Positions 55,386 to 62,559 of a stretch of 64,000 nucleotides of DNA are shown here, piece by piece. The number at the start of each line of letters is the position of its first letter. Positions within the stretch are counted from its first letter, which is position 1. Under the pieces are notes generated by a model. That model was not told where the DNA came from, ran no database searches, and saw only the letters and a list, made by a program, of their open reading frames with translations. Source of the DNA: JBEKIK01 sp963838495. GTDB lineage: Bacteria > Planctomycetota > Planctomycetia > Pirellulales > Thermoguttaceae. The DNA lies in contig CAWIRC010000001.1 of the NCBI GenBank assembly GCA_963838495.1, positions 1,612,001-1,676,000 on the forward strand, in the 5' to 3' direction. The position numbers and the translations under genes were made by a program.

Positions 55386-56072
55386 GTGAACTCGGTAATC
55401 TTTAGGCCCGCACCCGCATGCGCACGCCATGCGCGGAAGAAGTTCCACTGTTGTCTCATCTCGTGGGTCATAGTGTTGATTGCAGCATTCCCGCTGACCT
55501 TCTCACAACAAGCCTTGGGAGCCGCCGGCGGCTTTATTCCCAACCCTAACCAACCCACAATCCCCGCGTCTTTATCCGGCGTAGTATATTTCGATGCCAA
55601 CCACAACGGATTGCTCGATACCGGCGAATATGCCATCTGCGGCGGCACAATCGACTTGTACCAAGGCAGCAATTTGAAGGCTACGGCACAAGTAAACTGT
55701 TACGGTCAATACTCTTTTCCCGATTTAGACCCCGGGACCTACAAGGTCTACAACACAACTCAGGGAAATTGGTTGCCCGTCCCAGGCTCTATTCAAGCGA
55801 TGGATCAAACCACGTCTGCAAGCCTGGCCAGCGGCGGCGGCATGGAGATCGACAATGTTAAATTAAACGCTGGAGATCAGGGCAAGAATTTCGATTTTGC
55901 CGCCCAATACTATCCAATTCAATTGCTCACCAAACGGATGCTGCTGGCTTCGACGCCGGCCGACCCTTCGTTTACTTCAGCAGTGCCCGAACCATCAACC
56001 GTGGTGTTGTTGAGTTTTGCCGCGATCCCCTTCATTGTTAGGACGGCCCTGCGACATTATCGCAAGAGATAA
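55386..56072 (+). CDS. PEP-CTERM protein with SdrD B-like domain
   Basis: 228 residues from GTG 55386 (an ATG at 55371 overlaps the SD and is less likely). A signal-like segment (LISWVIVLIAAFPLTFSQQA) is followed by an SdrD B-like repeat, ASLSGVVYFDANHNGLLDTG and GTIDLYQGSNLKATAQVNCY, a calcium-binding beta-sandwich type. The C-terminus reads SAVPEPSTVVLLSFAAIPFI then VRTALRHYRKR, the PEP motif, TM helix and basic tail of exosortase-sorted proteins. A strong terminator follows at 56154. Predicted cell-surface or extracellular matrix protein. Confidence 0.85.
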   Translation: MNSVIFRPAPACARHARKKFHCCLISWVIVLIAAFPLTFSQQALGAAGGFIPNPNQPTIPASLSGVVYFDANHNGLLDTGEYAICGGTIDLYQGSNLKATAQVNCYGQYSFPDLDPGTYKVYNTTQGNWLPVPGSIQAMDQTTSASLASGGGMEIDNVKLNAGDQGKNFDFAAQYYPIQLLTKRMLLASTPADPSFTSAVPEPSTVVLLSFAAIPFIVRTALRHYRKR

Positions 56073-56153
56073 TTGGAGACGCGATCGTATTACTAAAAGC
56101 ACTGAAATCCATTTCAAAGCATAGTAAATTTCCGTTTTACATTTAAAACAATC

Positions 56154-56197
56154 GAGCCCGAAGGGCGGGTATATTGCAGCCCTTCGGGCTTTTTTTA
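56154..56197 (+). terminator. strong rho-independent terminator after the PEP-CTERM gene
   Basis: GAGCCCGAAGGGC and GCCCTTCGGGCT pair over 12 bp, followed by TTTTTTT. Confidence 0.9.
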
Positions 56198-56404
56198 CGC
56201 GCGGCGAAGTGCCGGCATCGTCATCGAATTGGGTAATGACCCGTAAAATAGAAAACATATGCTCCCGTATTTGTCAGAAATACCGATACAGGCAAAACTC
56301 CAGGGCCGCAAAAGATGAAAAATTATCCCATATACACGCCTGGATAAACATGGCTAAGCGGATTAAAGTAAGAATTACTTGAAGGCTTTTTTCACCGGGT
56401 AGTT
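56198..56404. other. intergenic stretch before the UbiB-family gene
   Basis: 207 bp; nothing recognised apart from AT-rich DNA and an ATTACTTGAAGGCTTT ribosome-binding candidate region before ATG 56405. Confidence 0.4.
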
Positions 56405-58090
56405 ATGCGCCTTACTTCTATCCCTCAAATATACCGCCATTTGAACCGCTGGTACGAAATCCTGGCCGTATTGAGCAAATATGAGCTGGCCGCCTGGATC
56501 AATCGGCTGGGGCCGGAGTTTGCCAAGGATCTGCTCAAGGCGCCGGGAGGTACTCCGATAGCGCGGCATCGTTGGGAAACCCGGCTGCGATTGGCCCTTT
56601 CCGAACTGGGGCCGACGTTCATCAAGCTTGGCCAACTCTTAAGCACCCGGCCCGACCTGGCCGGAGTCGCGCTCAGCGAGGAATTGCAGCAACTCCAAGC
56701 CAACGCGCCCGCCGATCCGCCGGACGCCGTGCGCAAGACGATCGAGGCCGAACTGAAACGCTCCTTGGCAGATCTCTTTGCCGAGTTTGATACCGCCGCC
56801 ATGGCCTCGGCATCGATCGGGCAGGTGCATCAAGCCCGGCTTCACTCGGGCGAAAAAGTGGTGGTCAAGGTCCTGCACACGGACATCGAAAAAAAGGTGG
56901 CGGTGGACATGGAGATCCTTGCCGGGCTGGCACAGTTGGCCGAAAAAGTGCCCGAATACCAGAATTATCGTCCCCGGGCGCTCGTGGCGGAATTTCAGCG
57001 GGCCATGCACCGGGAGTTGGATTTCGGCCGGGAACTCAGGAATTTGCAGCAGTTCGCCCGCGATTTTCGCGGCAATCCCACGGTCCACATCCCACGCCCA
57101 CATGCCGAATTGTCCTCCAAGCGCGTGCTTACCATGGAGATGGTGGAAGGCATGAAGTTGTCGGAAATCGTGCAATCGCCTCCGCCCGGGGTCAATCTTG
57201 CCGAGATCGCCGGGCGCGGCGCGGCCATTTGCCTGGAAATGATCTTCGACAACGGTTTCTATCACGCCGATCCCCACCCGGGAAACATCCTGGTAATGAA
57301 GGACAACGTCATCGGACTTTTGGACTTCGGCATGGTCGGCCGGGTCGATGAGCGACTGCACGACGATCTTGGAGAGATGTTGCTGGCCCTTGGCGACCAG
57401 GACGCCGAACACCTCACCTCGCTTATAATTCGCGTGGGAAAGGCGCCGGCCAATCTGGATCGCTCCTCTCTCACGCTCGATGTCACAGACTTTCTGGCTC
57501 ATTACAGCAGCCAACCCCTGGATCAGTTCGATCTCAGCGGCGCGCTAAGAGAGATTATGGAATTGATCCGCCGCTACAACATCATGCTCCCCGCGCGGAT
57601 CGCCATGCTTATCAAGGCCCTTATCACCTTGGAAGGCACGTCCCAACTGGTCAGCCCGAAATTCAGCCTTGTGGAAATGATGCGGCCCTACCGGAGAAAA
57701 CTCCTTTGGCGGCGGCTGTCGCCCCTGCGCAGAATGCGAAAATTGCGGCGATTCCTGGCCGAAATCGAACACGTCTTCGATCTCCTGCCCCGCGGCATAA
57801 GCGAAATCTTCGAGCAAGTGCAAAGCGGCAAATTCGACGTCCACCTCGACCATCGCGGCCTGGAACCATCGGTAAATCGCCTCGTGCTGGGCATGCTGGC
57901 CAGCGCCCTGTTCCTGGGATCTTCATTGCTCCTAAGCCGCGACGTGCCCCCGGTGACGGATCTGTGGATTTTACCCAAAAAATTATCGGTCTTGGGCCTG
58001 GCCGGCTGCGTGGTGGCACTTGCCCTGGGCTGGCGCCTGTTGCGGGCGATCAATAAAACCGGCCACCTGGATCGCCCGAAAAAAGATTAA
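56405..58090 (+). CDS. ubiB: UbiB/ABC1/COQ8-family atypical kinase
   Basis: 561 residues. The KxGQ motif appears as FIKLGQLLSTRPDL (about residues 72-85), the A-rich loop as AMASASIGQVHQA, the ATP lysine in VVVKVLHTDIE, and YHADPHPGNIL with LLDFGMVG form the catalytic/metal motifs. Two TMs at the C-terminus (LVLGMLASALFLGSSLLL and VLGLAGCVVALALGW) anchor it. Homologues support quinone biosynthesis or lipid homeostasis in the membrane. The stop lies directly against a MITE-like element. Confidence 0.9.
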   Translation: MRLTSIPQIYRHLNRWYEILAVLSKYELAAWINRLGPEFAKDLLKAPGGTPIARHRWETRLRLALSELGPTFIKLGQLLSTRPDLAGVALSEELQQLQANAPADPPDAVRKTIEAELKRSLADLFAEFDTAAMASASIGQVHQARLHSGEKVVVKVLHTDIEKKVAVDMEILAGLAQLAEKVPEYQNYRPRALVAEFQRAMHRELDFGRELRNLQQFARDFRGNPTVHIPRPHAELSSKRVLTMEMVEGMKLSEIVQSPPPGVNLAEIAGRGAAICLEMIFDNGFYHADPHPGNILVMKDNVIGLLDFGMVGRVDERLHDDLGEMLLALGDQDAEHLTSLIIRVGKAPANLDRSSLTLDVTDFLAHYSSQPLDQFDLSGALREIMELIRRYNIMLPARIAMLIKALITLEGTSQLVSPKFSLVEMMRPYRRKLLWRRLSPLRRMRKLRRFLAEIEHVFDLLPRGISEIFEQVQSGKFDVHLDHRGLEPSVNRLVLGMLASALFLGSSLLLSRDVPPVTDLWILPKKLSVLGLAGCVVALALGWRLLRAINKTGHLDRPKKD

Positions 58091-58224
58091 GAGCTTCTAA
58101 CAGAATGAAATGAAACGGGATTTTGTGTGCCACTTCTTGGTCACAAGCAGTGTTTTTTCGCTGTTTTTGACGGCACTGCTTGCAAGCAAGCAGTGGCACA
58201 CGTCATTTTGTTAGACGCTCTAAA
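58089..58224. mobile_element. MITE-like element with GAGCTTCTAACA ends, flush with the ubiB stop
   Basis: AAGAGCTTCTAACAGAATGA at the left and TCATTTTGTTAGACGCTCT at the right are imperfect inverted repeats. The interior holds a second nested palindrome, TGCCACT...AGTGGCA with ACTGCTTGCAAGCAAGCAGT. Ends resemble those of the element at 27245-27358. Both insertions abut a TAA stop codon. Confidence 0.6.
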
Positions 58225-58310
58225 CAAAAAATTCACTTGATATTCAGCCCCGGTGAATATTTAGCCCCCGATGAATACACCGGGGACCGGCGAACACAAT
58301 AAATCAACGC

Positions 58311-58490
58311 TCATTGTTCGCTGCTGCCAGCGCACTGCTGGTTGACAACCGCCGGCTGGCGCGAGGCCATAAACTCGGCCAGTGTTTTTGCCACTCGTTT
58401 GTCCAGTTCTTCCAGGCGAAAGAGCAACTCATCATGCCTGGTTTCCAGGTCTAAGAGCAATTTGTGCTGAACACTTCGATCGTACATCAT
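58311..58490 (-). CDS. short hypothetical coiled-coil protein
   Basis: 59 codons: MMYDRSVQHKLLLDLETRHD, then ELLFRLEELDKRVAKTLAEF and a short polar tail (QQCAGSSEQ). A charged amphipathic helix spans most of it. ATG pairs at 58488-58490 and 58485-58487 are both possible; AAGAG lies upstream. Short charged proteins of this look are common in Planctomycetota. The start of its 3' part contains a CAGCGCACTGCTGG repeat arm. Moderate confidence that it is a real gene. Confidence 0.55.
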   Translation of the reverse strand: MMYDRSVQHKLLLDLETRHDELLFRLEELDKRVAKTLAEFMASRQPAVVNQQCAGSSEQ

Positions 58491-58837
58491 ATTCTCTTGT
58501 ATTTTCAGTTTTTTTTAAGCGCGTTATTTGCAAAGGAAACTTAGGGCTTATATAAGATTATTTAATGAGGAGCCGGCAAAGCTTCTCCCTCAAATTGTTT
58601 ACACTTTGGCTTGTTGATTTTTTTCCTAATGCGTCGATCTCATAATCGTCTTCTATCTGCGATTAACTGAAATTGCTAATAAAATCTCCACTAATTAAGT
58701 TCAAGCCTGGCAAAGAGTTCCGTTTATGATGGATGTCCGATATAGAGTGGTTTTTAGGCCATGTTATTATGGGCAAATGGGGCAATCAGGCGAAAGAAAT
58801 GCCCAAATTATCATCCAAGGTGAAAAAAATGTGCAAC
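58491..58837. other. intergenic left flank of the transposon
   Basis: About 350 bp with no gene; AT-rich. It ends in the target sequence TATAGCCG at 58838-58845. Confidence 0.5.
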
Positions 58838-58845
58838 TATAGCCG
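58838..58845. repeat. left target-site duplication TATAGCCG
   Basis: Eight bases directly before the left terminal repeat, repeated exactly at 62739-62746 directly after the right one. This is the size class produced by IS1-family transposition (8-9 bp). Confidence 0.85.
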
Positions 58846-58864
58846 GGTAGTGTCCGGTTTTGAA
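58846..58864. repeat. left terminal inverted repeat
   Basis: GGTAGTGTCCGGTTTTGAA. Matches the right end (62720-62738, inverted) at positions 1-10 and 14-19 and differs at 11-13. Confidence 0.85.
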
Positions 58865-58955
58865 AATAATTTAATTTTATTTGGCATGAGTTTTCAAAAG
58901 GAATAAAAAACAGCTAAAATAGGCTGGCATACCCTTAACGAAAGGAAAATGTGCC

Positions 58956-59258
58956 ATGCCTGATAAAGAAGGAAAGTTAAGTGCAGACGAACAGCAAAAA
59001 ATTATAAAATGGATTACAGATCATAGCGCAGGTTTCGGCATCCCTTGTCCTATCTGTAAACAAAAAAATTGGGGAATTACTGAACATCTAGTTTTATTTA
59101 CAATTCATACACCTAATGTTTTTACAATCGGCGGGCCCACATATCCATGTATCCAGCTCTTATGTAGTAATTGCGGATCAGTACAACTTATAAATGCAAT
59201 AAAAGCAGGAATCGCATTACCTTCGCCTCCAGATGCAAAGGAGGCGACCAATGGCTAA
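58956..59258 (+). CDS. transposon cargo: zinc-ribbon-like protein
   Basis: 100 residues. Two CxxC pairs, CPICKQ (about residue 30) and CSNCGS (about residue 72), are spaced like a zinc ribbon; between them lies a beta-rich stretch (LVLFTIHTPNVFTIG). AAAGGA precedes the ATG. The stop overlaps the next start by 8 bp, so the two are translated together. I do not recognise the family. AT-rich codon use separates it from the chromosome. Confidence 0.7.
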   Translation: MPDKEGKLSADEQQKIIKWITDHSAGFGIPCPICKQKNWGITEHLVLFTIHTPNVFTIGGPTYPCIQLLCSNCGSVQLINAIKAGIALPSPPDAKEATNG

Positions 59259-59667
59259 TTCAAAACAAGATGAAAATGTTATTAAACCAGATAGTGAAAA
59301 TACTTCGCAATCGGCTAGCGTCCAACCTTTGCGAGGATCATATATATCAACTACACATACGGAAAGAAAAATGAAAGCTTTTGAAATTTTCGAAACCGAA
59401 ATGGATACGCTATCTGCATTTAATGGGATCGCAACATTATTTTTCAGCTTGGGTTGGGGGTGTATTACTTGTGCGATTGGGATAATTATTAACAACATTA
59501 TTGATTGGGGAAAAACGGCAAACAGCATGCCGGTAGCTATAATAGTTGTTATATGTTCGCTATGTGTCTTTGTATCAATATTGTGCTTTTCAATTGGTAT
59601 ATATTATCTACACAAAAAAAATACCCAAATAAATAAAATCAAAGGTGAATCTAAAACAATCGAATAA
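59251..59667 (+). CDS. transposon cargo: small two-TM membrane protein
   Basis: 138 residues from ATG 59251, placed 6 bp after AAGGAGG (59238-59244). A polar N-terminus of about 50 residues is followed by FEIFETEMDTLSAFNGIATL, then two TMs (TLFFSLGWGCITCAIGII and MPVAIIVVICSLCVFVSILC) and a lysine-rich tail. It is coupled to the zinc-ribbon gene. A two-TM protein beside a zinc ribbon could be an effector/sensor pair, which is speculation. No homologue is recognised. Confidence 0.68.
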   Translation: MANSKQDENVIKPDSENTSQSASVQPLRGSYISTTHTERKMKAFEIFETEMDTLSAFNGIATLFFSLGWGCITCAIGIIINNIIDWGKTANSMPVAIIVVICSLCVFVSILCFSIGIYYLHKKNTQINKIKGESKTIE

Positions 59668-59696
59668 AACAAATAATTATAAAATGATTTCGGTAG

Positions 59697-60611
59697 TTAT
59701 TGTTCATGATGAATTAGGCCAATTTCAACAAGCAATTCTTCCAATGTCCAGGGGCGATTAGTTAATCCAGCGGCCATAGCGGGTGTAGGGCCGCGCTTTC
59801 CAGTTGTGCCGGGTTTACGCGGTCGCCAGCAGTAATTGAAATAGGCCACGTATAACGCGACGGCAGCGGCTAGATTCTCAAGTTTCTTTGAAAACCCTAC
59901 AGACAATCGAGTAAATCGCCGCATGAAGGTGCGGATCGTTAAATTGTTGCGTTCAACATGCGACGTGCATATCGTCTTGGGTTCTATGTTTCCGAATATC
60001 GGCCTACGGTCAGCCTCTATCATTATAGGAGGTCCATATCGGCCAGGCTGATCGGAAGGACGATAATTTTTGATGATTTGACCATAATCAGCATAGGGGC
60101 CAAAACTCAAATCAATTGCATCGGGATAAACAAAATATCCGTCAGTTGAAATTAGAATTTTTTGTTTATAGTCTTCTTTTTGATAGGCGTGCGCATCGGA
60201 GTCGTGAGGTTTAGGCAAAATGATCCTGCCAGCAAGTTCGGCAACAAAACGATAAGCCATTTCTGCGGTACGTTTACCGATTATGTAAGAAGGAATCAGT
60301 TTTGTTTCTTGGTCCAAAGCAACCCACAAATAAATATCACCAATGTCGGTATCTTCTTTCTCGATTTCAGTTAAATGGCCGGATTTTTTCCGGCAAAAAG
60401 TCCAAATTTCATCCAATTCGAGATGTTTTAATGAAAGATCGCGCATCCGATTATCTAAAAACTCCCGGCATTTGTTACCAGCGGAAACCAGTAAACGCAT
60501 GATCGTATCACGATGCACTCCGGTCATTCTCTCGGCGGATCGGATCGAACAGCCCTCAAGTAAAAGGTTTAAAACGGTCAATTTTTTGTTGGCGGCAAGT
60601 ACATTACTCAT
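59697..60611 (-). CDS. IS1-family-type DDE transposase
   Basis: 304 residues, one frame, no frameshift. N-terminal HTH: LNLLLEGCSIRSAERMTGVH then RDTIMRLLVSAGNKC. Catalytic region: LELDEIWTFCRKK (first D), ISTDGYFVYPDA (second D) and SHVERNNLTIRTFMRRFTRL (E). The C-terminus LYVAYFNYCWRPRKP and TPAMAAGLTNRPWTLEELL matches single-ORF transposases annotated IS1 family in many bacteria. AAAGGTGG precedes the start. Both terminal repeats and the target duplication are present, so the element may still be mobile. Confidence 0.88.
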   Translation of the reverse strand: MSNVLAANKKLTVLNLLLEGCSIRSAERMTGVHRDTIMRLLVSAGNKCREFLDNRMRDLSLKHLELDEIWTFCRKKSGHLTEIEKEDTDIGDIYLWVALDQETKLIPSYIIGKRTAEMAYRFVAELAGRIILPKPHDSDAHAYQKEDYKQKILISTDGYFVYPDAIDLSFGPYADYGQIIKNYRPSDQPGRYGPPIMIEADRRPIFGNIEPKTICTSHVERNNLTIRTFMRRFTRLSVGFSKKLENLAAAVALYVAYFNYCWRPRKPGTTGKRGPTPAMAAGLTNRPWTLEELLVEIGLIHHEQ

Positions 60612-60694
60612 GGCTAATCCACCTTTCTTTTTTCAGCGGATTAGCTAAGATTGAGTTACCGAGTCACTTCTGAGCTAACCGCTTGGTTGTGATT

Positions 60695-60732
60695 GGCCCC
60701 GGTTGGGATTACCGTCCTAGCCGGGGTTTTTT
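60695..60732 (+). terminator. rho-independent terminator upstream of the transposase gene
   Basis: GGCCCCGG and CTAGCCGGGGTTTTTT with a 14-nt loop, on the plus strand. It would stop plus-strand transcription entering from the direction of the cargo genes; no plus-strand gene ends here, so it may belong to a small RNA. Confidence 0.7.
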
Positions 60733-60827
60733 ATTACATTGTTTATTGCTTCTTACTTATATAATAATATACTATATAGTAATATAATGTCAAGTATAAA
60801 TCCAGAAACTTTCCCGAAATATTTCCC

Positions 60828-60855
60828 TTGATAATCATATATTATGTGGTATAAT
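60828..60855 (+). promoter_or_regulatory. promoter of the 48-residue zinc-ribbon gene, leaderless start
   Basis: TTGATA (60828-60833), 16 bp, TATAAT (60850-60855). The predicted transcription start falls at about 60862, at the ATG (60863), and no ribosome-binding site fits in between. The mRNA is therefore probably leaderless. Confidence 0.72.
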
Positions 60856-60862
60856 ATCACAT

Positions 60863-61009
60863 ATGGCTAAGATCACATTAAAAATATCAGGGTTTCGTTG
60901 TGAACGTTGCGGGCATGAGTGGCAACCCCGCAAAGAGGGGGAATATCCAAAAGTATGCCCAAAATGTAAAAGCCCCTATTGGGACCGCGCTAAAAAGGAG
61001 CTAAAATAA
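60863..61009 (+). CDS. transposon cargo: 48-residue zinc-ribbon protein
   Basis: MAKITLKISGFRCERCGHEW then QPRKEGEYPKVCPKCKSPYW and a basic tail. Four cysteines (CERC...CPKC) form a compact zinc ribbon. Very small proteins with this FRCERCGHEW...CPKCKSPYW pattern recur in bacterial and archaeal genomes, often beside mobile genes; function unknown. It is convergent with the tRNA gene, whose 3' end begins 5 bp after the stop. Confidence 0.75.
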   Translation: MAKITLKISGFRCERCGHEWQPRKEGEYPKVCPKCKSPYWDRAKKELK

Positions 61010-61013
61010 AAGA

Positions 61014-61105
61014 CGGAAGGCGAGGGAATTGAACCCCATCGACATAAGTCGCGCCCTACGGCGGTTTATAAGGCCGCTGCGCGTCCTAGACGCGGGTCGC
61101 CTTCC
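61014..61105 (-). tRNA. tRNA-like gene with 9/3 (or 8/4) acceptor branch, anticodon UAU
   Basis: 92 nt including a G discriminator, no encoded CCA. The acceptor GGAAGGCGA pairs perfectly with TCGCCTTCC (9 bp); the T-arm is GGG-TTCAATT-CCC (3 bp). The canonical 7/5 form leaves a T-C mismatch and a G-T wobble in the T-stem. The D-arm is a long stem CGCGTC/GACGCG, the anticodon arm GCGGC-CTTATAA-ACCGC has a C-A mismatch closing the loop and anticodon UAU (reads AUA), and the variable arm CGAC-TTAT-GTCG is class II. G73 and a long variable arm are seen in serine tRNAs. It resembles the 8/4 and 9/3 tRNAs described by Mukai and colleagues (2017). Confidence 0.75.
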
Positions 61106-61113
61106 ACATTAGA

Positions 61114-61162
61114 AACCGTACCCGGCGCAAGATATATAAATGCTGGCCGAGTACGGTTTTTT
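61114..61162. terminator. hairpin with T-tract between the tRNA and the small-RNA promoter
   Basis: AACCGTAC...GTACGGTTTTTT, with an inner CCGGC/GCTGG pair. On the plus strand it would end the zinc-ribbon transcript after reading through the antisense of the tRNA; on the minus strand it sits just upstream of the tRNA 5' end. Confidence 0.62.
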
Positions 61163-61173
61163 GTTTGGTGGGC

Positions 61174-61201
61174 TTGACAGTGGTGGCGGGCGTGCTAATA
61201 T
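61174..61201 (+). promoter_or_regulatory. strong sigma-70 promoter of a structured RNA
   Basis: TTGACA (61174-61179), 16 bp, TAATAT (61196-61201). Expected start at about 61208, just before a folded RNA. Confidence 0.75.
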
Positions 61202-61207
61202 AAAGGG

Positions 61208-61319
61208 CGAACCCCAAGCTGTGTGTCCGTACATTTCACGGACCTCCTTGTAAAAGGGGTTTAATGTGTATTTGCCCTGTTGTCGTTAATCACTTACCCA
61301 GTAACGACGGCAACAGGGC
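61208..61319 (+). ncRNA. predicted structured small RNA in the transposon
   Basis: Hairpin 1: GTCCGT-ACATTTC-ACGGAC (61225-61243), enclosed by AACCCC (61210-61215) pairing with GGGGTT (61256-61261). Hairpin 2: GCCCTGTTG...CAACAGGGC (61274-61319, extended by TCGTT/AACGA with a bulge). No T-run follows hairpin 2. A 24-codon frame from ATG 61264 (MCICPVVVNHLPSNDGNRAN...) behind AAAAGGGG overlaps hairpin 2, so this could instead be a leader with a small peptide. Not recognised as a known RNA family. Confidence 0.5.
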
Positions 61320-61327
61320 TAATTTCA

Positions 61328-61729
61328 TTAATCTGTAGTTTTTAGTTTATAGATGCCTCTTTTGGTTTTCTTAAATAAATCATCACGGCGTTTAAGCGCT
61401 GAATTTACACTCGGCAAAAGGCCGCTTTTTGAAGTGCTCTTGTAGCCTTTATCCTTGAGTTTTTCAGCGATATCCCTTGCTCTCATGGGTTTATCAAAAT
61501 AATGTAAAATAATTTTAATTGCATCGGGTAGATTTAATGAAACCACATCGGGGCAGATATTTAGTTCTTCGGATAATTGAGAATTATCCCCATTATTTAG
61601 GGCTTTTTTCTTATTTTCTAGGTCTCGGATATACTGTTCTTGAAAAGAAAGTTGCTGTTGTAATGAAGCAGAACGATCCTTTGCTTCCCCTATAAGTTCG
61701 TCCAGTAATTTGGCTTTTGTAATATTCAT
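61328..61729 (-). CDS. transposon cargo: coiled-coil/winged-helix DNA-binding protein
   Basis: 133 residues behind AGGAG. The N-terminal half is a coiled coil (AKDRSASLQQQLSFQEQYIR); the C-terminal half, LPDAIKIILHYFDKPMRARD then IAEKLKDKGYKSTSKSGLLP and SALKRRDDLFKKTKRGIYKL, is a winged helix of the HARE/HTH type seen in regulators of mobile elements. A likely transcriptional regulator of the cargo. It converges on the small RNA, overlapping the possible 24-codon frame by 11 bp. Confidence 0.72.
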   Translation of the reverse strand: MNITKAKLLDELIGEAKDRSASLQQQLSFQEQYIRDLENKKKALNNGDNSQLSEELNICPDVVSLNLPDAIKIILHYFDKPMRARDIAEKLKDKGYKSTSKSGLLPSVNSALKRRDDLFKKTKRGIYKLKTTD

Positions 61730-62408
61730 AATTATTCTCCTAATGCGTTTATTTTACTCTCTGTTATATTTAATGCAAGGGGCTAATATTCTACCAGAGC
61801 ATTCAGTAACAAATTATATGCTATAGCGAAATATTGCGCCAACCCTTCTACTTAGTGGTTTGCAGTAAAATGCTATTGCATTGAGATTGACAATGTAGTA
61901 TTATCTTGTTTGGCAAGAATAGCCAAGAAAAACGAGAGGGTTGCGCGGACTTAGATATGACCATCTAGCACGGCACTAATCCAAGCGCCAGCAATACTAG
62001 CATACTGGTATTGTCGCATGAAAGCAAATTTGTTATAATTGGCCGAAATTGCCCAAATAGAGAAAGACCCGCAAAATGCTACCTCTGCGGGCCTTTCACA
62101 TGAATCCTATAACCGGGTTACCAACCCCAGTGTTTTTTCGAGGAGCGATAGGGGATCACCCCTCATGAGTTTGCATTATATAACATTTATTTTGAATTGC
62201 AACAACCGCGATTTCGTTTTCTCAAAAATAATTCGTCCGGAGATGCTTTGTTGGCATTTTCGGGCGTTTTTGTTTTAAATGCGCGTGAAAACGGCCGGCG
62301 AGCTATGAGGGTATGCCCGCCGGCCGCAAAGGATAGCCCTCATTAACCGTTATCTTGTGGATCTGTTTGGCAACACCCCGCAAAGATAACCAAACAAGGA
62401 GGTTTGCC
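61730..62408. other. cargo region with promoters and short structured segments
   Basis: No gene of normal size. The only 79-codon frame (62039-62278) has no SD and looks random. Signals: a promoter TTGCAT-N17-TATTAT (61876-61904), a second TTGTCG-N17-TATAAT (62011-62039) followed at once by a hairpin, and a GC-rich hairpin CGGCCGGCG/CGCCGGCCG at 62292-62326. These suggest one or more small RNAs. Confidence 0.5.
62011..62039 (+). promoter_or_regulatory. promoter with perfect -10 box
   Basis: TTGTCG (62011-62016), 17 bp, TATAAT (62034-62039), start at about 62046. The next 50 bases hold AAAGACCCGCA...TGCGGGCCTTT (62064-62096), a terminator-like hairpin, so the product may be a very short RNA or an attenuated transcript. 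Confidence 0.62.
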
Positions 62409-62471
62409 ATGTTTAAATGGCTTTTGCTCCTTCTTTTGCCAATTATTCGGCAAAGGGAGGGCTTTGGCTAA
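62409..62471 (+). CDS. 20-residue hydrophobic peptide gene
   Basis: MFKWLLLLLLPIIRQREGFG, 20 residues, read from ATG 62409 six bases after a perfect AAGGAGG (62396-62402) and followed by a strong terminator at 62522. The peptide is a leucine-rich hydrophobic stretch with a short basic tail, the shape of type I toxin or small membrane peptides. Too short for family recognition; the SD/terminator pair is the main support. Confidence 0.5.
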   Translation: MFKWLLLLLLPIIRQREGFG

Positions 62472-62521
62472 ATGCTGTAAAGATTTTTATCTTTACAATT
62501 AACAAAAACTACTTTGTGGTT

Positions 62522-62559
62522 ACCTAGGCGAGAATACCGCTCGCCTAGGTCTTTTTTTA
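62522..62559 (+). terminator. strong rho-independent terminator near the right end of the transposon
   Basis: ACCTAGGCGAG and CTCGCCTAGGT pair over 11 bp with a 7-nt loop and are followed by CTTTTTTT. It ends the transcript of the hydrophobic-peptide gene. Confidence 0.9.

Noticed and set aside
60302..60648. Plus-strand ORFs overlapping the transposase
   Set aside because: Antisense shadows of the intact transposase gene.
61014..61105. Canonical 7/5 tRNA-Ile(UAU)
   Set aside because: The 7/5 fold leaves a mismatch and a wobble in the T-stem and two unpaired bases that pair perfectly as acceptor positions 8 and 9; the long variable arm is also not isoleucine-like.
62039..62278. 79-codon plus-strand ORF in the transposon
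   Set aside because: No SD, random composition, and it overlaps a terminator-like hairpin just after a promoter; small RNA is the better reading.
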